NCBI GenBank assembly: GCA_023446675.1
Contig: JAEXPO010000156.1
Coordinates: 1 to 6,525, forward strand
Source: Bacillota bacterium
GTDB lineage: Bacteria > Bacillota > Clostridia > DSM-8532
Length of the DNA stretch: 6,525 nt
Direction: 5' to 3'
Every line of letters begins with the position of its first letter. The first letter of the stretch is position 1. Below the pieces are notes generated by a model. That model worked only from the letters and a program-made list of their open reading frames with translations. It made no database searches and was not told the DNA's origin. Below are positions 1 to 6,381 of this stretch, piece after piece. The translations under genes and the position numbers were made by a program.

Positions 1-1730
1 ACAATCTTGCGTTCAGTTGTATCGTAGTCCACATTTGAGGGCGTTATTGAGGATGTCCCCCCTTGTGTATGGAGGGTTGCGGTATATTCTACCGTACCGC
101 TTCCATCCTCAATGGGATTCAAAATATCCGGATAAAGATCCACCGCTACCGGATCCTTAAAATCACCGGTGGCATATTCATGGTTTTTTATTCGAAGGGT
201 ATAGCTAACCGTTTCATTGCGGTTAAAGGACTGCCGCCCGTTGGTCACGGATTTCTGGCTTTGTATAAGAGGCAGGGGCTCAATGACCCGGATTGTTTCA
301 TCACTGTCTTTATTCGATACGTCAACATCGTCCTTATAGGCCGTAAAATGGGCTGTATTTGTAAGCGTCGCTCCGCCTAATGCATCCACCCTGGCATACA
401 GCTTTATGTCGCTTATATCGCGGAAGCCCGCAGGCAGGCCCTCGCCGTATACGGATGTAATTATCCATTTTATGGCTTTAACCCGCTCGCCTTCATAGGA
501 AAGAACGGCTATGGGATTGGACGAAGCGCTGCCGTTGTACAGCTCAACGGGAAAATCAAAGTTATCTCCGGTGGTAATGAGAACCTGTACATTAACATCG
601 CTGCTGTATTGTCCGGTTGTCACCCGGGTGGGAGTTAAGCCCTCCGGAACCGTATCCGTGACTTCCATACGGTCAAGAGGAACATTGCCGTCATTGGTCA
701 TGCCTGATATACCAAACTCTGCGGTTTGGCCCGTTGTGTATTGATTATAGGGATCTCCGCCTCGGCCATGCTTGTCAAAGCCATTCCCGCCACCGGTTAC
801 AGGCGGTCCAAAAGCGTGTGTGACAGAAGCCGAATCAACCAATTCCTGTCCGTCAACCTGTGTCCCGGTATATTGCGCCGTATTGGTTACAGTAGCGCCG
901 GTATCGCTGAAGGGCGAGGTATTGGGGTAAATAAGCGTGATATCCCGGTAAATAACCTCGCCAACCTTGAGTTGAAATGATGGCCATTTTATTTTGTCGC
1001 CTTCAACATAACCGCCATGGGAAGCGTTCACAAATTGTGCACCCACCGGGATTACATCCTCAATGGCCACATCGTTCAGGTTCAGGCCGCCAATGACCGG
1101 ATTTCCTTCCATCCGGATACGGTAGGTTACAGGGTAGCCAGGAACAGGGCTTATCCCTGCACCTACAGGCACAATGACTTCCTTGTCAAAGTCAATGCCG
1201 GGTGCAACCGTTACGGGTGCAACTGTAACGGTATTGCTGTTTTTATCGTCATAACCGTCTGCTCCAATGGTTGCCGTATTGTCGAAGAAGGAAGGAGGAA
1301 GCTCGCCGGGCTTGAATCGGGCCGATATTTTAATAAAGCCTGTTTTGCCCGCCTGAAGCATTCTTCCGCCGGAAACAGATGTACCCATATAAAGAACCAC
1401 CGCATTATTCCCGGTGCCCTGATAATCACTCACTATCTCGTAGCTGTTGACATCCGCCGAAGTGGAGACAGACAGAATGTCCATATATTCAGGGAACATA
1501 TCGGTAATCTGGACATTTTGAAAATCCGAATGAGCGCTGGGTGAAGCATATTTTATGGTGTAGATAAATTCCTCACCTATTTTAGGATTCGTCTTGTTAA
1601 CACTCTTTTCGATCAGCAGCGGTGAAGCTGCTGCTGAAACATCCAACTTAAAATAAGAAAACAAGACATTCGTTAAGAAGGCTATTAATAGCAACGCTGC
1701 TGTCAATTTTTTAAAAATTTGTTTCTGCAT
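1..1730 (-). CDS. Secreted DUF11-repeat surface protein, 3' end beyond window
   Basis: This frame is open from an ATG at 1728-1730 to the left edge: 576 codons with no stop, so the C-terminus is missing. The N-terminus is a signal peptide: basic MQKQIFKK, a hydrophobic stretch at about residues 9-27, then a likely signal peptidase I site after the VSAAA at 31-35. The mature part consists of beta-rich modules, each with the DUF11 hallmark of an acidic residue, a Pro and a hydrophobic turn. These are TDMFPEY (residue 75), EDVIPVG (224), TDTVPEG (358) and VDLYPDI (530), at intervals of 149, 134 and 172 residues. A Gly-rich linker lies at about 306-326. DUF11 modules (conserved repeat TIGR01451) are typical of stalk-like cell-surface or S-layer-associated proteins; a structural or adhesive role is inferred. 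Any sortase motif, SLH domain or CnaB domain would lie outside the window. The plus-strand ORFs here are shadows. Confidence 0.88.
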   Translation of the reverse strand, partial: MQKQIFKKLTAALLLIAFLTNVLFSYFKLDVSAAASPLLIEKSVNKTNPKIGEEFIYTIKYASPSAHSDFQNVQITDMFPEYMDILSVSTSADVNSYEIVSDYQGTGNNAVVLYMGTSVSGGRMLQAGKTGFIKISARFKPGELPPSFFDNTATIGADGYDDKNSNTVTVAPVTVAPGIDFDKEVIVPVGAGISPVPGYPVTYRIRMEGNPVIGGLNLNDVAIEDVIPVGAQFVNASHGGYVEGDKIKWPSFQLKVGEVIYRDITLIYPNTSPFSDTGATVTNTAQYTGTQVDGQELVDSASVTHAFGPPVTGGGNGFDKHGRGGDPYNQYTTGQTAEFGISGMTNDGNVPLDRMEVTDTVPEGLTPTRVTTGQYSSDVNVQVLITTGDNFDFPVELYNGSASSNPIAVLSYEGERVKAIKWIITSVYGEGLPAGFRDISDIKLYARVDALGGATLTNTAHFTAYKDDVDVSNKDSDETIRVIEPLPLIQSQKSVTNGRQSFNRNETVSYTLRIKNHEYATGDFKDPVAVDLYPDILNPIEDGSGTVEYTATLHTQGGTSSITPSNVDYDTTERKI

Positions 1731-1736
1731 AGTTTA

Positions 1737-1741
1737 CCTCC
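1737..1741 (-). promoter_or_regulatory. Ribosome binding site of the DUF11 surface protein
   Basis: The minus strand reads GGAGG six bases before the ATG at 1730, which is ideal Shine-Dalgarno spacing. It fixes the start codon, in agreement with the signal peptide that begins there. Confidence 0.85.
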
Positions 1742-1757
1742 GTAAAGGGACATTAAA

Positions 1758-1786
1758 TGTATACAATTAAATGTTATCACTGCTAA
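1758..1786 (-). promoter_or_regulatory. Possible sigma-A promoter for the surface protein gene
   Basis: On the minus strand, TTAGCA (1786-1781) and TATACA (1763-1758) are separated by 17 bases. Each hexamer matches the consensus at four of six positions. Transcription would begin near 1751, giving a leader of about 20 bases. The nonamer ACATTTAAT occurs twice on the minus strand around the -10 box, which could be an operator or just AT-rich chance. If the real promoter is further upstream, the hairpins at 1838-1945 would be in the leader. Confidence 0.3.
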
Positions 1787-1837
1787 CTTACAAAGCTCTT
1801 ACTGGCATACGGAGAAATCAGAAGCTCGGGGGCATCT

Positions 1838-1868
1838 CCCTTTTAGCCCGAATGGCTTGCAAAAAGGG
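1838..1868 (-). other. Bulged hairpin between terminator and surface protein gene
   Basis: Read on the minus strand, CCCTTTT (1868-1862) pairs with AAAAGGG (1844-1838), and inside it AGCC (1857-1854) pairs with GGCT (1848-1845) around the loop ATTCG. This gives 11 base pairs with a TGCA bulge on the 5' side. An alternative 6-bp pairing, TAGCCC (1871-1866) with GGGCTA (1849-1844), uses the same bases. No U-tract follows on either strand, so it is not an intrinsic terminator. I do not recognise it as a known riboswitch class. Its role is unknown and it may matter only if transcription reads through from upstream. Confidence 0.4.
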
Positions 1869-1872
1869 CTAC

Positions 1873-1914
1873 AAAAAAACGCAGGGAGAGATTTCAAAAA
1901 CGTCTCTCCCTGCG
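1873..1914 (-). terminator. Intrinsic terminator of the mutarotase-like transcript
   Basis: A perfect 12-bp GC-rich inverted repeat (arms 1880-1891 and 1903-1914, 11-base loop) is followed on the minus strand by seven consecutive T residues (1879-1873). On the plus strand no T-run follows, so it is directional for minus-strand transcription. It lies about 136 bases past the stop of the mutarotase-like gene and would end the asnS to mutarotase-like transcript, insulating the surface protein gene. Confidence 0.88.
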
Positions 1915-2049
1915 TAACAGGATTCATACTGCGCCTTCACGCAGGATACAAATAATATAGATTATTTTCTTTATTATATAATGCTATTTACAAGCCTGAA
2001 TAACAATCACGCCCACAGGACGAAAATGAAGGATGGAGGCATTAAGCCG
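1915..2049. other. AT-rich intergenic stretch with small hairpins
   Basis: No gene is visible here. The stretch holds an inverted repeat CTGCG/CGCAG (arms 1929-1933 and 1940-1944, loop of six), an AATAAT/ATTATT repeat (1951-1966) and a TATAAT-like box on the minus strand (1978-1973) without a convincing -35 element. Together with the hairpins at 1838-1914 it completes the 319-base gap between the surface protein and mutarotase-like genes. Confidence 0.5.
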
Positions 2050-2961
2050 TCATAGGGTAAAAAACTCATAACGCCGGTACCAATTTTTTTCTTCATCGGG
2101 CTTAAGATTTATAACCGTAAAAATTTCAGGACTTACCACATGTCCGGTCCCCCAAAGGGCAGCCCGTACAACAGGAAAATCCCCCAGCTCCCTTATACCC
2201 GCACCTATAGCATTGTTTCTAAGCTCCCAGCGTACTTCACCGAAGGAAGCCGCTTCGTTAAGCTGAGCATAAAAAGCCTCTTTTGGAGCAGAAGGCCAGG
2301 AAACGGTCTTCTCCTTCAGTATAAAGTCCCCCACCTTTGGCTGCCAAGTATAGCGCCCCTTAAATTCCAGGGTATACTCCGGTCCAATGGGCCTATTGTT
2401 AATCCCCAAAAAGTTATGAGTATATTCTTCCGTAACAAAGGCTTTTTCACCGGTGTTTCTCAGCCGGTATGCTATCTCAAGGGCATTTCCGGCCACGGAC
2501 AGGGTCTTCTCCAAAAGATAGCCGTACCCGTTTATGGAGGGTGAAAGTATTTTAAATACAATCCTATCGGAGCCGGCGCTTACCTCAGGTACAACCGGAA
2601 CAGCCTCGTAGGGTTTTGTAAAGCCATAGGCTGACGCATCAGGCTTTTTTAAAACACCTACTCCCATTTTCAGGAAGCTTCCTCCTGCTTCGGCGGCTGC
2701 ATAATTTTCAGGGCCGTTAATGTCAAATTCATTGCAGAGCCCTTCACCGCCTGTTCCCTGGCCGGGTATGAGAGATTCTTTACGGCAAAAGGTAAAGCTG
2801 TTGTCTAGTGTTATTTGGGTGGTAAAGCCGCTCCAATCGAAGCGGGTTCCTCTGTAGACTGCGCCCCAGCCTGTATCAACCTGAAGCCGTTCGTTTTTCA
2901 GAGTATGTGTAAACCCCTTGTCCCGGTCGATTACAGGCGTCATTGTGCTTTCCTCACTCAT
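2050..2961 (-). CDS. Galactose-mutarotase-like protein, substrate unknown
   Basis: This 303-residue soluble protein has no signal peptide or membrane segment. It resembles the galactose mutarotase-like (aldose 1-epimerase superfamily) beta-sandwich fold. The N-terminal segment YRGTRFDWSG (36-45) is typical of a poorly characterised bacterial branch. EEYTHNFLGI (178-187) occupies the place of the GalM THxYFNL segment and supplies His182, and SPEIFTVINL (277-286) occupies the place of the C-terminal catalytic Glu region. Superfamily members interconvert sugar anomers or merely bind carbohydrate; which applies here is not known. The length is close to that usual for the superfamily. Start: the ATG at 2961 has only a loose AGGG ten bases upstream, whereas the in-frame ATG at 2943 (residue 7) has GAGGA at good spacing, so the shorter form is a real alternative. 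It lies 93 bases after asnS with no terminator between and is probably co-transcribed. It stops with TGA. Confidence 0.75.
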   Translation of the reverse strand: MSEESTMTPVIDRDKGFTHTLKNERLQVDTGWGAVYRGTRFDWSGFTTQITLDNSFTFCRKESLIPGQGTGGEGLCNEFDINGPENYAAAEAGGSFLKMGVGVLKKPDASAYGFTKPYEAVPVVPEVSAGSDRIVFKILSPSINGYGYLLEKTLSVAGNALEIAYRLRNTGEKAFVTEEYTHNFLGINNRPIGPEYTLEFKGRYTWQPKVGDFILKEKTVSWPSAPKEAFYAQLNEAASFGEVRWELRNNAIGAGIRELGDFPVVRAALWGTGHVVSPEIFTVINLKPDEEKNWYRRYEFFTL

Positions 2962-3054
2962 AAACCCGTATCCCTCTCTTTACAGTGTATGTGTTACTTT
3001 CTCACCATCATCCCTTAAGCTGCCAACAGCGATGGGTAACAACTCTGTTTTTTG
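2962..3054 (-). other. asnS to mutarotase-like intergenic region, no terminator
   Basis: No U-tract hairpin is present. On the minus strand the pairs TGTTAC/GTAACA (3041-3036 with 2997-2992), CCATC/GATGG (3035-3031 with 3009-3005) and GCTG/CAGC (3030-3027 with 3022-3019) nest into one bulged structure spanning much of the gap. A TTGGCA resembling a -35 box is present, but no matching -10 box. Read-through from asnS is the simplest reading. Confidence 0.35.
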
Positions 3055-4446
3055 TCAGAACATAGCATTTTTAACTGTTCTGGGATAAGGCACCACATCA
3101 CGGATATTAGGCATACCGGTGATATACATGAGCATCCTTTCGAAGCCCAGGCCAAAGCCGGCATGCTGTGTGCCGCCGAAACGCCGGGTATCCAGATACC
3201 AGGCATATTCTTCTTTATCAAGCCCGAAATCATTCATCTTCTTTTCCAGTACTTCCAGGCGTTCTTCTCTCTGGCTTCCGCCAATAATTTCGCCTACGCC
3301 GGGTACAAGAAGATCCATGGCGGCAACGGTTTTGCCGTCTTCATTGTCACGCATGTAAAAGGCTTTGATTTCCTTGGGGTAATTGACGACAAAGACAGGC
3401 TTTTTCATAATCATTTCCGTAAGGAAGCGTTCATGCTCCGTTTGGAGATCGCAGCCCCACTTAACCGGATACTGGAATTCATGATCACTTTTTATGAGCA
3501 TCTCAATGGCCTCAGTATAGCTTACACAGCCAAATTCACTGTTAAGGATATAATTAAGCCTTTCATAGAGCCCCTTGTCGATCATGGCATTGAAAAAGTC
3601 CATTTCAGGCCGGGCATGATCCAGAACATACTGGATGATATAACGTATCATATCCTCTGCCAGCTTCATATTGTCATTAAGGTCCGCAAAGGCTATTTCA
3701 GGCTCAATCATCCAGAACTCAGCGGCATGCCTTGTGGTATTGCTGTTCTCCGCCCTGAACGTAGGACCAAAGGTGTATACCTTGCCAAAGGCCATGCAAT
3801 AGGGCTCCACTGCCAGCTGACCGCTGACGGTAAGGCCTGTCTGCTTGCCGAAGAAGTCTTCTTCGTAATTAATCTCCCCGCCTTCAGTACGCGGAAGGTT
3901 GTCCAGATCCAGAGTGGTTACCTGGAACATTTCACCGGCACCCTCGCAGTCACTGCTGGTAATGATTGGCGTATGCACATACACAAATCCTCTTTCCTGA
4001 AAGAAGTTGTGTATAGCGTGGGACAATACGGACCGCACACGAAAAACAGCCGAAAACGTATTCGTTCTGGGCCGTAAATGTGAAATGGTCCGGAGGTATT
4101 CAAAGGTATGGCGTTTCTTTTGCAGCGGGTATTCCGGATGGGAGGTCCCGAGTATGGTAATAGCTTTAGCTTTTATTTCATAGGGCTGACGGGCATTGGG
4201 AGTATAAACCACTACACCCTTGACACAAATGGCGCTGCCCACATTGAGACGGGTGATATCCTGAAAATTTTCAAGTCCGTCATCAAAAACAATTTGAAGA
4301 TTTTTCATGAAGGAACCATCGTTTATTTCAATAAAGCCGAAGGATTTTGTGTCGCGCAGTGTACGAACCCAGCCGCATACGGTCACTTCCTTACCTGCAT
4401 GCTCCTTATGAGATGCATTAAGCTGCTTGATTTCAATTCTCTCCAT
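3055..4446 (-). CDS. asnS: Asparagine--tRNA ligase
   Basis: This cytoplasmic enzyme charges tRNA-Asn with asparagine using ATP. It has 463 residues, the normal bacterial length (the E. coli enzyme has about 466), and is complete. The N-terminal OB-fold anticodon-binding domain spans about residues 17-100 and includes [10 protein letters not shown] (23-32) and GFIEINDGS (37-45). The class IIb catalytic core follows: motif 1 ends in the HTP at 158-160, followed by [13 protein letters not shown] (162-174). Motif 2 is [11 protein letters not shown] (230-240) with Arg231, followed by EFWMIEPE. Motif 3 is GFGLGFER (430-437) with Arg437, leading into [10 protein letters not shown]. The NTTRH and DCEGAGE signatures favour AsnRS over AspRS. 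The ATG start is followed directly by the conserved N-terminus. Its Shine-Dalgarno AAGGAG is 13 bases upstream, and a clear promoter precedes it. The 341-residue plus-strand ORF antisense to this gene is a shadow. Confidence 0.98.
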   Translation of the reverse strand: MERIEIKQLNASHKEHAGKEVTVCGWVRTLRDTKSFGFIEINDGSFMKNLQIVFDDGLENFQDITRLNVGSAICVKGVVVYTPNARQPYEIKAKAITILGTSHPEYPLQKKRHTFEYLRTISHLRPRTNTFSAVFRVRSVLSHAIHNFFQERGFVYVHTPIITSSDCEGAGEMFQVTTLDLDNLPRTEGGEINYEEDFFGKQTGLTVSGQLAVEPYCMAFGKVYTFGPTFRAENSNTTRHAAEFWMIEPEIAFADLNDNMKLAEDMIRYIIQYVLDHARPEMDFFNAMIDKGLYERLNYILNSEFGCVSYTEAIEMLIKSDHEFQYPVKWGCDLQTEHERFLTEMIMKKPVFVVNYPKEIKAFYMRDNEDGKTVAAMDLLVPGVGEIIGGSQREERLEVLEKKMNDFGLDKEEYAWYLDTRRFGGTQHAGFGLGFERMLMYITGMPNIRDVVPYPRTVKNAMF

Positions 4447-4459
4447 AGCCGATTTTTCA

Positions 4460-4465
4460 CTCCTT
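4460..4465 (-). promoter_or_regulatory. asnS ribosome binding site, long spacing
   Basis: The minus strand reads AAGGAG, a strong Shine-Dalgarno, but 13 bases before the ATG at 4446, longer than the usual 5-10. A GTG lies nearer to it but is out of frame, and no alternative in-frame start fits better, so the ATG is kept. Confidence 0.65.
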
Positions 4466-4494
4466 GCTGTGAAAATGTAATATCACACCGTACT

Positions 4495-4523
4495 ATTATA
4501 ATCGTCCTTACAGGAGAGTTCAA
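4495..4523 (-). promoter_or_regulatory. Sigma-A promoter of asnS
   Basis: On the minus strand TTGAAC (4523-4518) and a perfect TATAAT (4500-4495) are separated by exactly 17 bases. Transcription should begin near 4488, leaving a leader of about 40 bases. That is too short for a T-box, so there is no sign of amino-acid-responsive attenuation. The promoter lies between the HD-like gene and asnS, so asnS has its own start. Confidence 0.8.
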
Positions 4524-4538
4524 GCATTACGGCAAATA

Positions 4539-4556
4539 GTTTGCTCATCGGCAAAC
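4539..4556 (-). other. Small hairpin between HD-like gene and asnS promoter
   Basis: GTTTGC and GCAAAC form a perfect 6-bp inverted repeat around a six-base loop, just beyond the stop of the HD-like gene and upstream of the asnS promoter. No T-run follows on either strand, so at best it is a weak terminator or 3'-end stabiliser for the HD-like transcript. Confidence 0.4.
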
Positions 4557-4582
4557 CGTTACTTATATCAGGCACAATACTT

Positions 4583-5143
4583 CTACTTTTTTAAGGATCC
4601 TAAAAAAGCATACTTATCCTCTACCAGCCCCCTGGCTTGAGGAATGAGCTGTCTGAAGCCGGTATCCATGCTGCGGATATAATTCTCAAGACCCTCCTGA
4701 TAGGTTTTCTTTTTGACGGTATAGCCAAAGTATAACCAGAAAACGGGCCTGGCAATCTGCGACATCATTTCGGCATTGGAAACACAAACCTCTTCACGGG
4801 ACGCATCTCCCAGTTTAAGAGGCTTACCGTAGTTTTTAAGACAAAGCTTAATTTTCTTAATTTTGTCCTCGGTATAATGAAACTGACTTAAGAGCTTGTG
4901 AGCAACTTCAAGATTATTTAAAGTATGGCTTTGACTGTTTTCAAAATCTGTAACGGCAGCAAAGCAATGGAGAAAGGATGCAAGCTCCACAACTTCCCGA
5001 TCCGCATCCAAATCAACAGCCAGCCGTCCCGCATAATTAGCCATAACCACGAGATGGTTGTCATACAATTCCTGTCCCATTCGGGACTGAACACATTCTT
5101 CTCTGACATATTCCCCGATATAGTTCATTACCACTTTTATCAT
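4583..5143 (-). CDS. HD-superfamily protein with degenerate metal site
   Basis: This 186-residue soluble, helical protein follows the layout of small stand-alone HD-domain phosphohydrolase-like proteins. YDNHLVVMANYAG (27-39) carries His30. DADREVVELASFLH (46-59) leads into the position of the HD doublet, and SHTLNNLEVAHKLL (72-85) corresponds to the usual second His helix. EVCVSNAEMMSQI (118-130) sits where active members have a D-A-D segment. The C-terminal helix YQEGLENY...VEDKYAF is also family-like. Several expected metal ligands are changed: the HD doublet is His59-Cys60 (codon TGC), the later Asp pair is Asn123/Glu125, and the His in the CLKNYG region (101-106) is absent. Loss of phosphohydrolase activity is inferred, so it may be a binding or regulatory pseudoenzyme. 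The frame is intact. The ATG at 5143 has AAGGGCGG directly upstream; Met6 is a weaker alternative start. It lies 136 bases upstream of asnS and ends in TAG. Confidence 0.72.
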   Translation of the reverse strand: MIKVVMNYIGEYVREECVQSRMGQELYDNHLVVMANYAGRLAVDLDADREVVELASFLHCFAAVTDFENSQSHTLNNLEVAHKLLSQFHYTEDKIKKIKLCLKNYGKPLKLGDASREEVCVSNAEMMSQIARPVFWLYFGYTVKKKTYQEGLENYIRSMDTGFRQLIPQARGLVEDKYAFLGSLKK

Positions 5144-5293
5144 CCGCCCTTAAAAGCTATTTTTATTGAACAGCCTAAACCATCAGCCTATTACCTGCAT
5201 AAAAAAGAATAATCCGCGGTACTCAAAAAAATGTTATTGCATATTGAATTGGGAATAATCTTATAAATTTTTCGAAAAAAGGAGCATGGATTT

Positions 5294-5323
5294 ATTATAA
5301 TTCTACAAACCTTGTTAAAACAA
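5294..5323 (-). promoter_or_regulatory. Possible promoter of the HD-like gene
   Basis: On the minus strand TTGTTT (5323-5318) and a perfect TATAAT (5299-5294) are separated by 18 bases. The -35 match is poor (three of six). If it is used, the HD-like mRNA would have a leader of about 145 bases, for which I see no recognisable riboswitch. Confidence 0.35.
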
Positions 5324-5432
5324 TTCACTAAAATAGCTAAAAATGACTAAAGTTCGACATATTTTTTTCACTTTTGACTATTGCTATTTTCAACACTTAT
5401 CTATTTTGTTCAGTTTGAGACTATTAAAACTA

Positions 5433-5461
5433 TTCAAATTGCGCCTTTATAATGCTATACT
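5433..5461 (+). promoter_or_regulatory. Likely promoter of the S-component gene
   Basis: TTCAAA (5433-5438), a 17-base spacer and TATACT (5456-5461) form a sigma-A-like promoter, with TG one base upstream of the -10 box (extended -10). A perfect TATAAT also lies at 5448-5453 but has a worse -35. The leader would be about 55 bases, too short for a known vitamin riboswitch, so there is no sequence clue to the transported vitamin. Confidence 0.55.
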
Positions 5462-5523
5462 GTACTGAATGAATTAATGACACAGAAACACTTTTAAACG
5501 TAGCAGGGAGGCAACAGACCGCC

Positions 5524-6294
5524 ATGGTGAAAACAAAAAAATATGTTTTAACAGGACTTATGACTGCGCTGGTTTTTATTCTGACCTTTGGACCCATTAA
5601 AATTCCGGTTCCGTACACTACCGGTTATATTCATTTGGGTGACAGCATGATTTATCTATCCGTTCTTCTTTTGGGTCCATTTCTCGGAGCGTTTGCCTCG
5701 GGTGTAGGCTCTATGCTCGCAGACCTGGCAGGAGGCTATATTCATTTTGCCTTGCCAACGCTTGTCATTAAAGCCCTTATGGCTCTCATAATGGGCTTTA
5801 TCCTAAAGGGTAAAACGAAAAAATCCCATTTGCTGGCCGCCGGAAGTGCACTTGGCGTATGGAGCCTTTTTTCTGCAGCCTCCCTTATTTTCCTCCAAAA
5901 CCGATTGACGGCAATGGGTACGGGCAAGCTGGTTGAAAGTATCGCCGGTGCCGATGCGGGGCAGGAGGCCCTGTCCGAAACACAGCTGGCCTTAAACCGC
6001 CTTCCCTGGTTTATAGTAGGCGGCGTGGCCGTTGCCATTGTACTTTTGGTGCTGGCCGCTTTTATCGTTTCTCGCAAAAAGGGCGGCAAGCTTTTTCCCC
6101 CGGAAGCCTTCATTGGAATGGTGGCGGCCGGTATGCTTATGGTTATGGGCTATTATCTTGTGGAATGTATTATGTATGGCCCGCTTCCCGCTTTGTTCAG
6201 CGTTGGCCCCAATCTGCTTCAGTTTTTCGGAGGCGTAATGGTGGCCGTCATTTTAGCGCCGCCTGTTCTGAAAGCCGCTCAGCGTATACAGTAG
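5524..6294 (+). CDS. ECF transporter S component, substrate unassigned
   Basis: This is the membrane-embedded substrate-binding subunit of an energy-coupling factor vitamin importer, which docks onto a shared EcfA-EcfA'-EcfT module encoded elsewhere (none is seen here). Family signs: KTKKYVLTGLMTALVF (3-18) as first helix, GYIHLGDSMIYL (34-45), GSMLADLAGGYIHFALPT (62-79), IKALMALIMGF (82-92), then after a gap GMLMVMGYYLVE (203-214), YGPLPALF (218-225) and PNLLQFFGGVMVA (229-241). This matches the DUF1393/HmpT-like S components, whose members are linked to thiamin-precursor or vitamin B6 uptake, but the substrate here is not established. At 256 residues it is longer than the usual 170-200. The extra length lies at about 113-192 and includes a polar loop (126-160) and an added hydrophobic segment (162-183). 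The Shine-Dalgarno GGGAGG (5506-5511) is 12 bases from the ATG, slightly long. It is divergent from the HD-like gene and stops with TAG. Confidence 0.88.
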   Translation: MVKTKKYVLTGLMTALVFILTFGPIKIPVPYTTGYIHLGDSMIYLSVLLLGPFLGAFASGVGSMLADLAGGYIHFALPTLVIKALMALIMGFILKGKTKKSHLLAAGSALGVWSLFSAASLIFLQNRLTAMGTGKLVESIAGADAGQEALSETQLALNRLPWFIVGGVAVAIVLLVLAAFIVSRKKGGKLFPPEAFIGMVAAGMLMVMGYYLVECIMYGPLPALFSVGPNLLQFFGGVMVAVILAPPVLKAAQRIQ

Positions 6295-6381
6295 AAATTC
6301 AGGAGGCCTTCGTCAGCTCAAACCGATTTGCAGGGTTATAGAGGAGCTTTTACTACAGCTATTATACCTGTTTCACCTGTC

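Larger units (their letters stand above)
5144..5523. other. Divergent AT-rich intergenic region
   Basis: This 380-base gap separates the divergent HD-like and S-component genes. It is strikingly AT-rich compared with its flanks and contains no credible gene. Visible signals: a likely promoter for each flanking gene; TTTTTCGAAAAA, a perfect 12-base palindrome (5268-5279); TTGTTAAAACAA, a 5-bp inverted repeat (5313-5324); TGTCGAA on the minus strand (5359-5353), matching the Spo0A box core; CTAAA motifs at 5328, 5337 and 5347; and GACTATT twice (5376 and 5419), 43 bases apart. Confidence 0.6.

Noticed and set aside
1017..1544. 175-codon plus-strand open frame, with several shorter ones, in the left region
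   Set aside because: All overlap the continuous 576-codon minus-strand frame with a signal peptide, ribosome binding site and DUF11 motifs. Their Cys- and Arg-rich, motif-free products look like shadows.
1873..1950. Resemblance of the GGGAGAGA segment to a glycine riboswitch
   Set aside because: The other conserved glycine-aptamer segments are absent, and the bases are explained by the perfect terminator stem.
3052..4077. 341-codon plus-strand open frame antisense to asnS
   Set aside because: It lies wholly within asnS on the other strand, the product resembles no known family, and the asnS codon pattern explains its openness.
5144..5293. Tiny ORFs or a leader peptide in the putative HD-like gene leader
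   Set aside because: Only frames of about 5-8 codons without credible ribosome binding sites are present.
6315..6351. AGCTC/GAGCT imperfect hairpin followed by TTT as an S-component terminator
   Set aside because: The stem is short and interrupted by an unpaired stretch on the 3' side, and the T-run is minimal.
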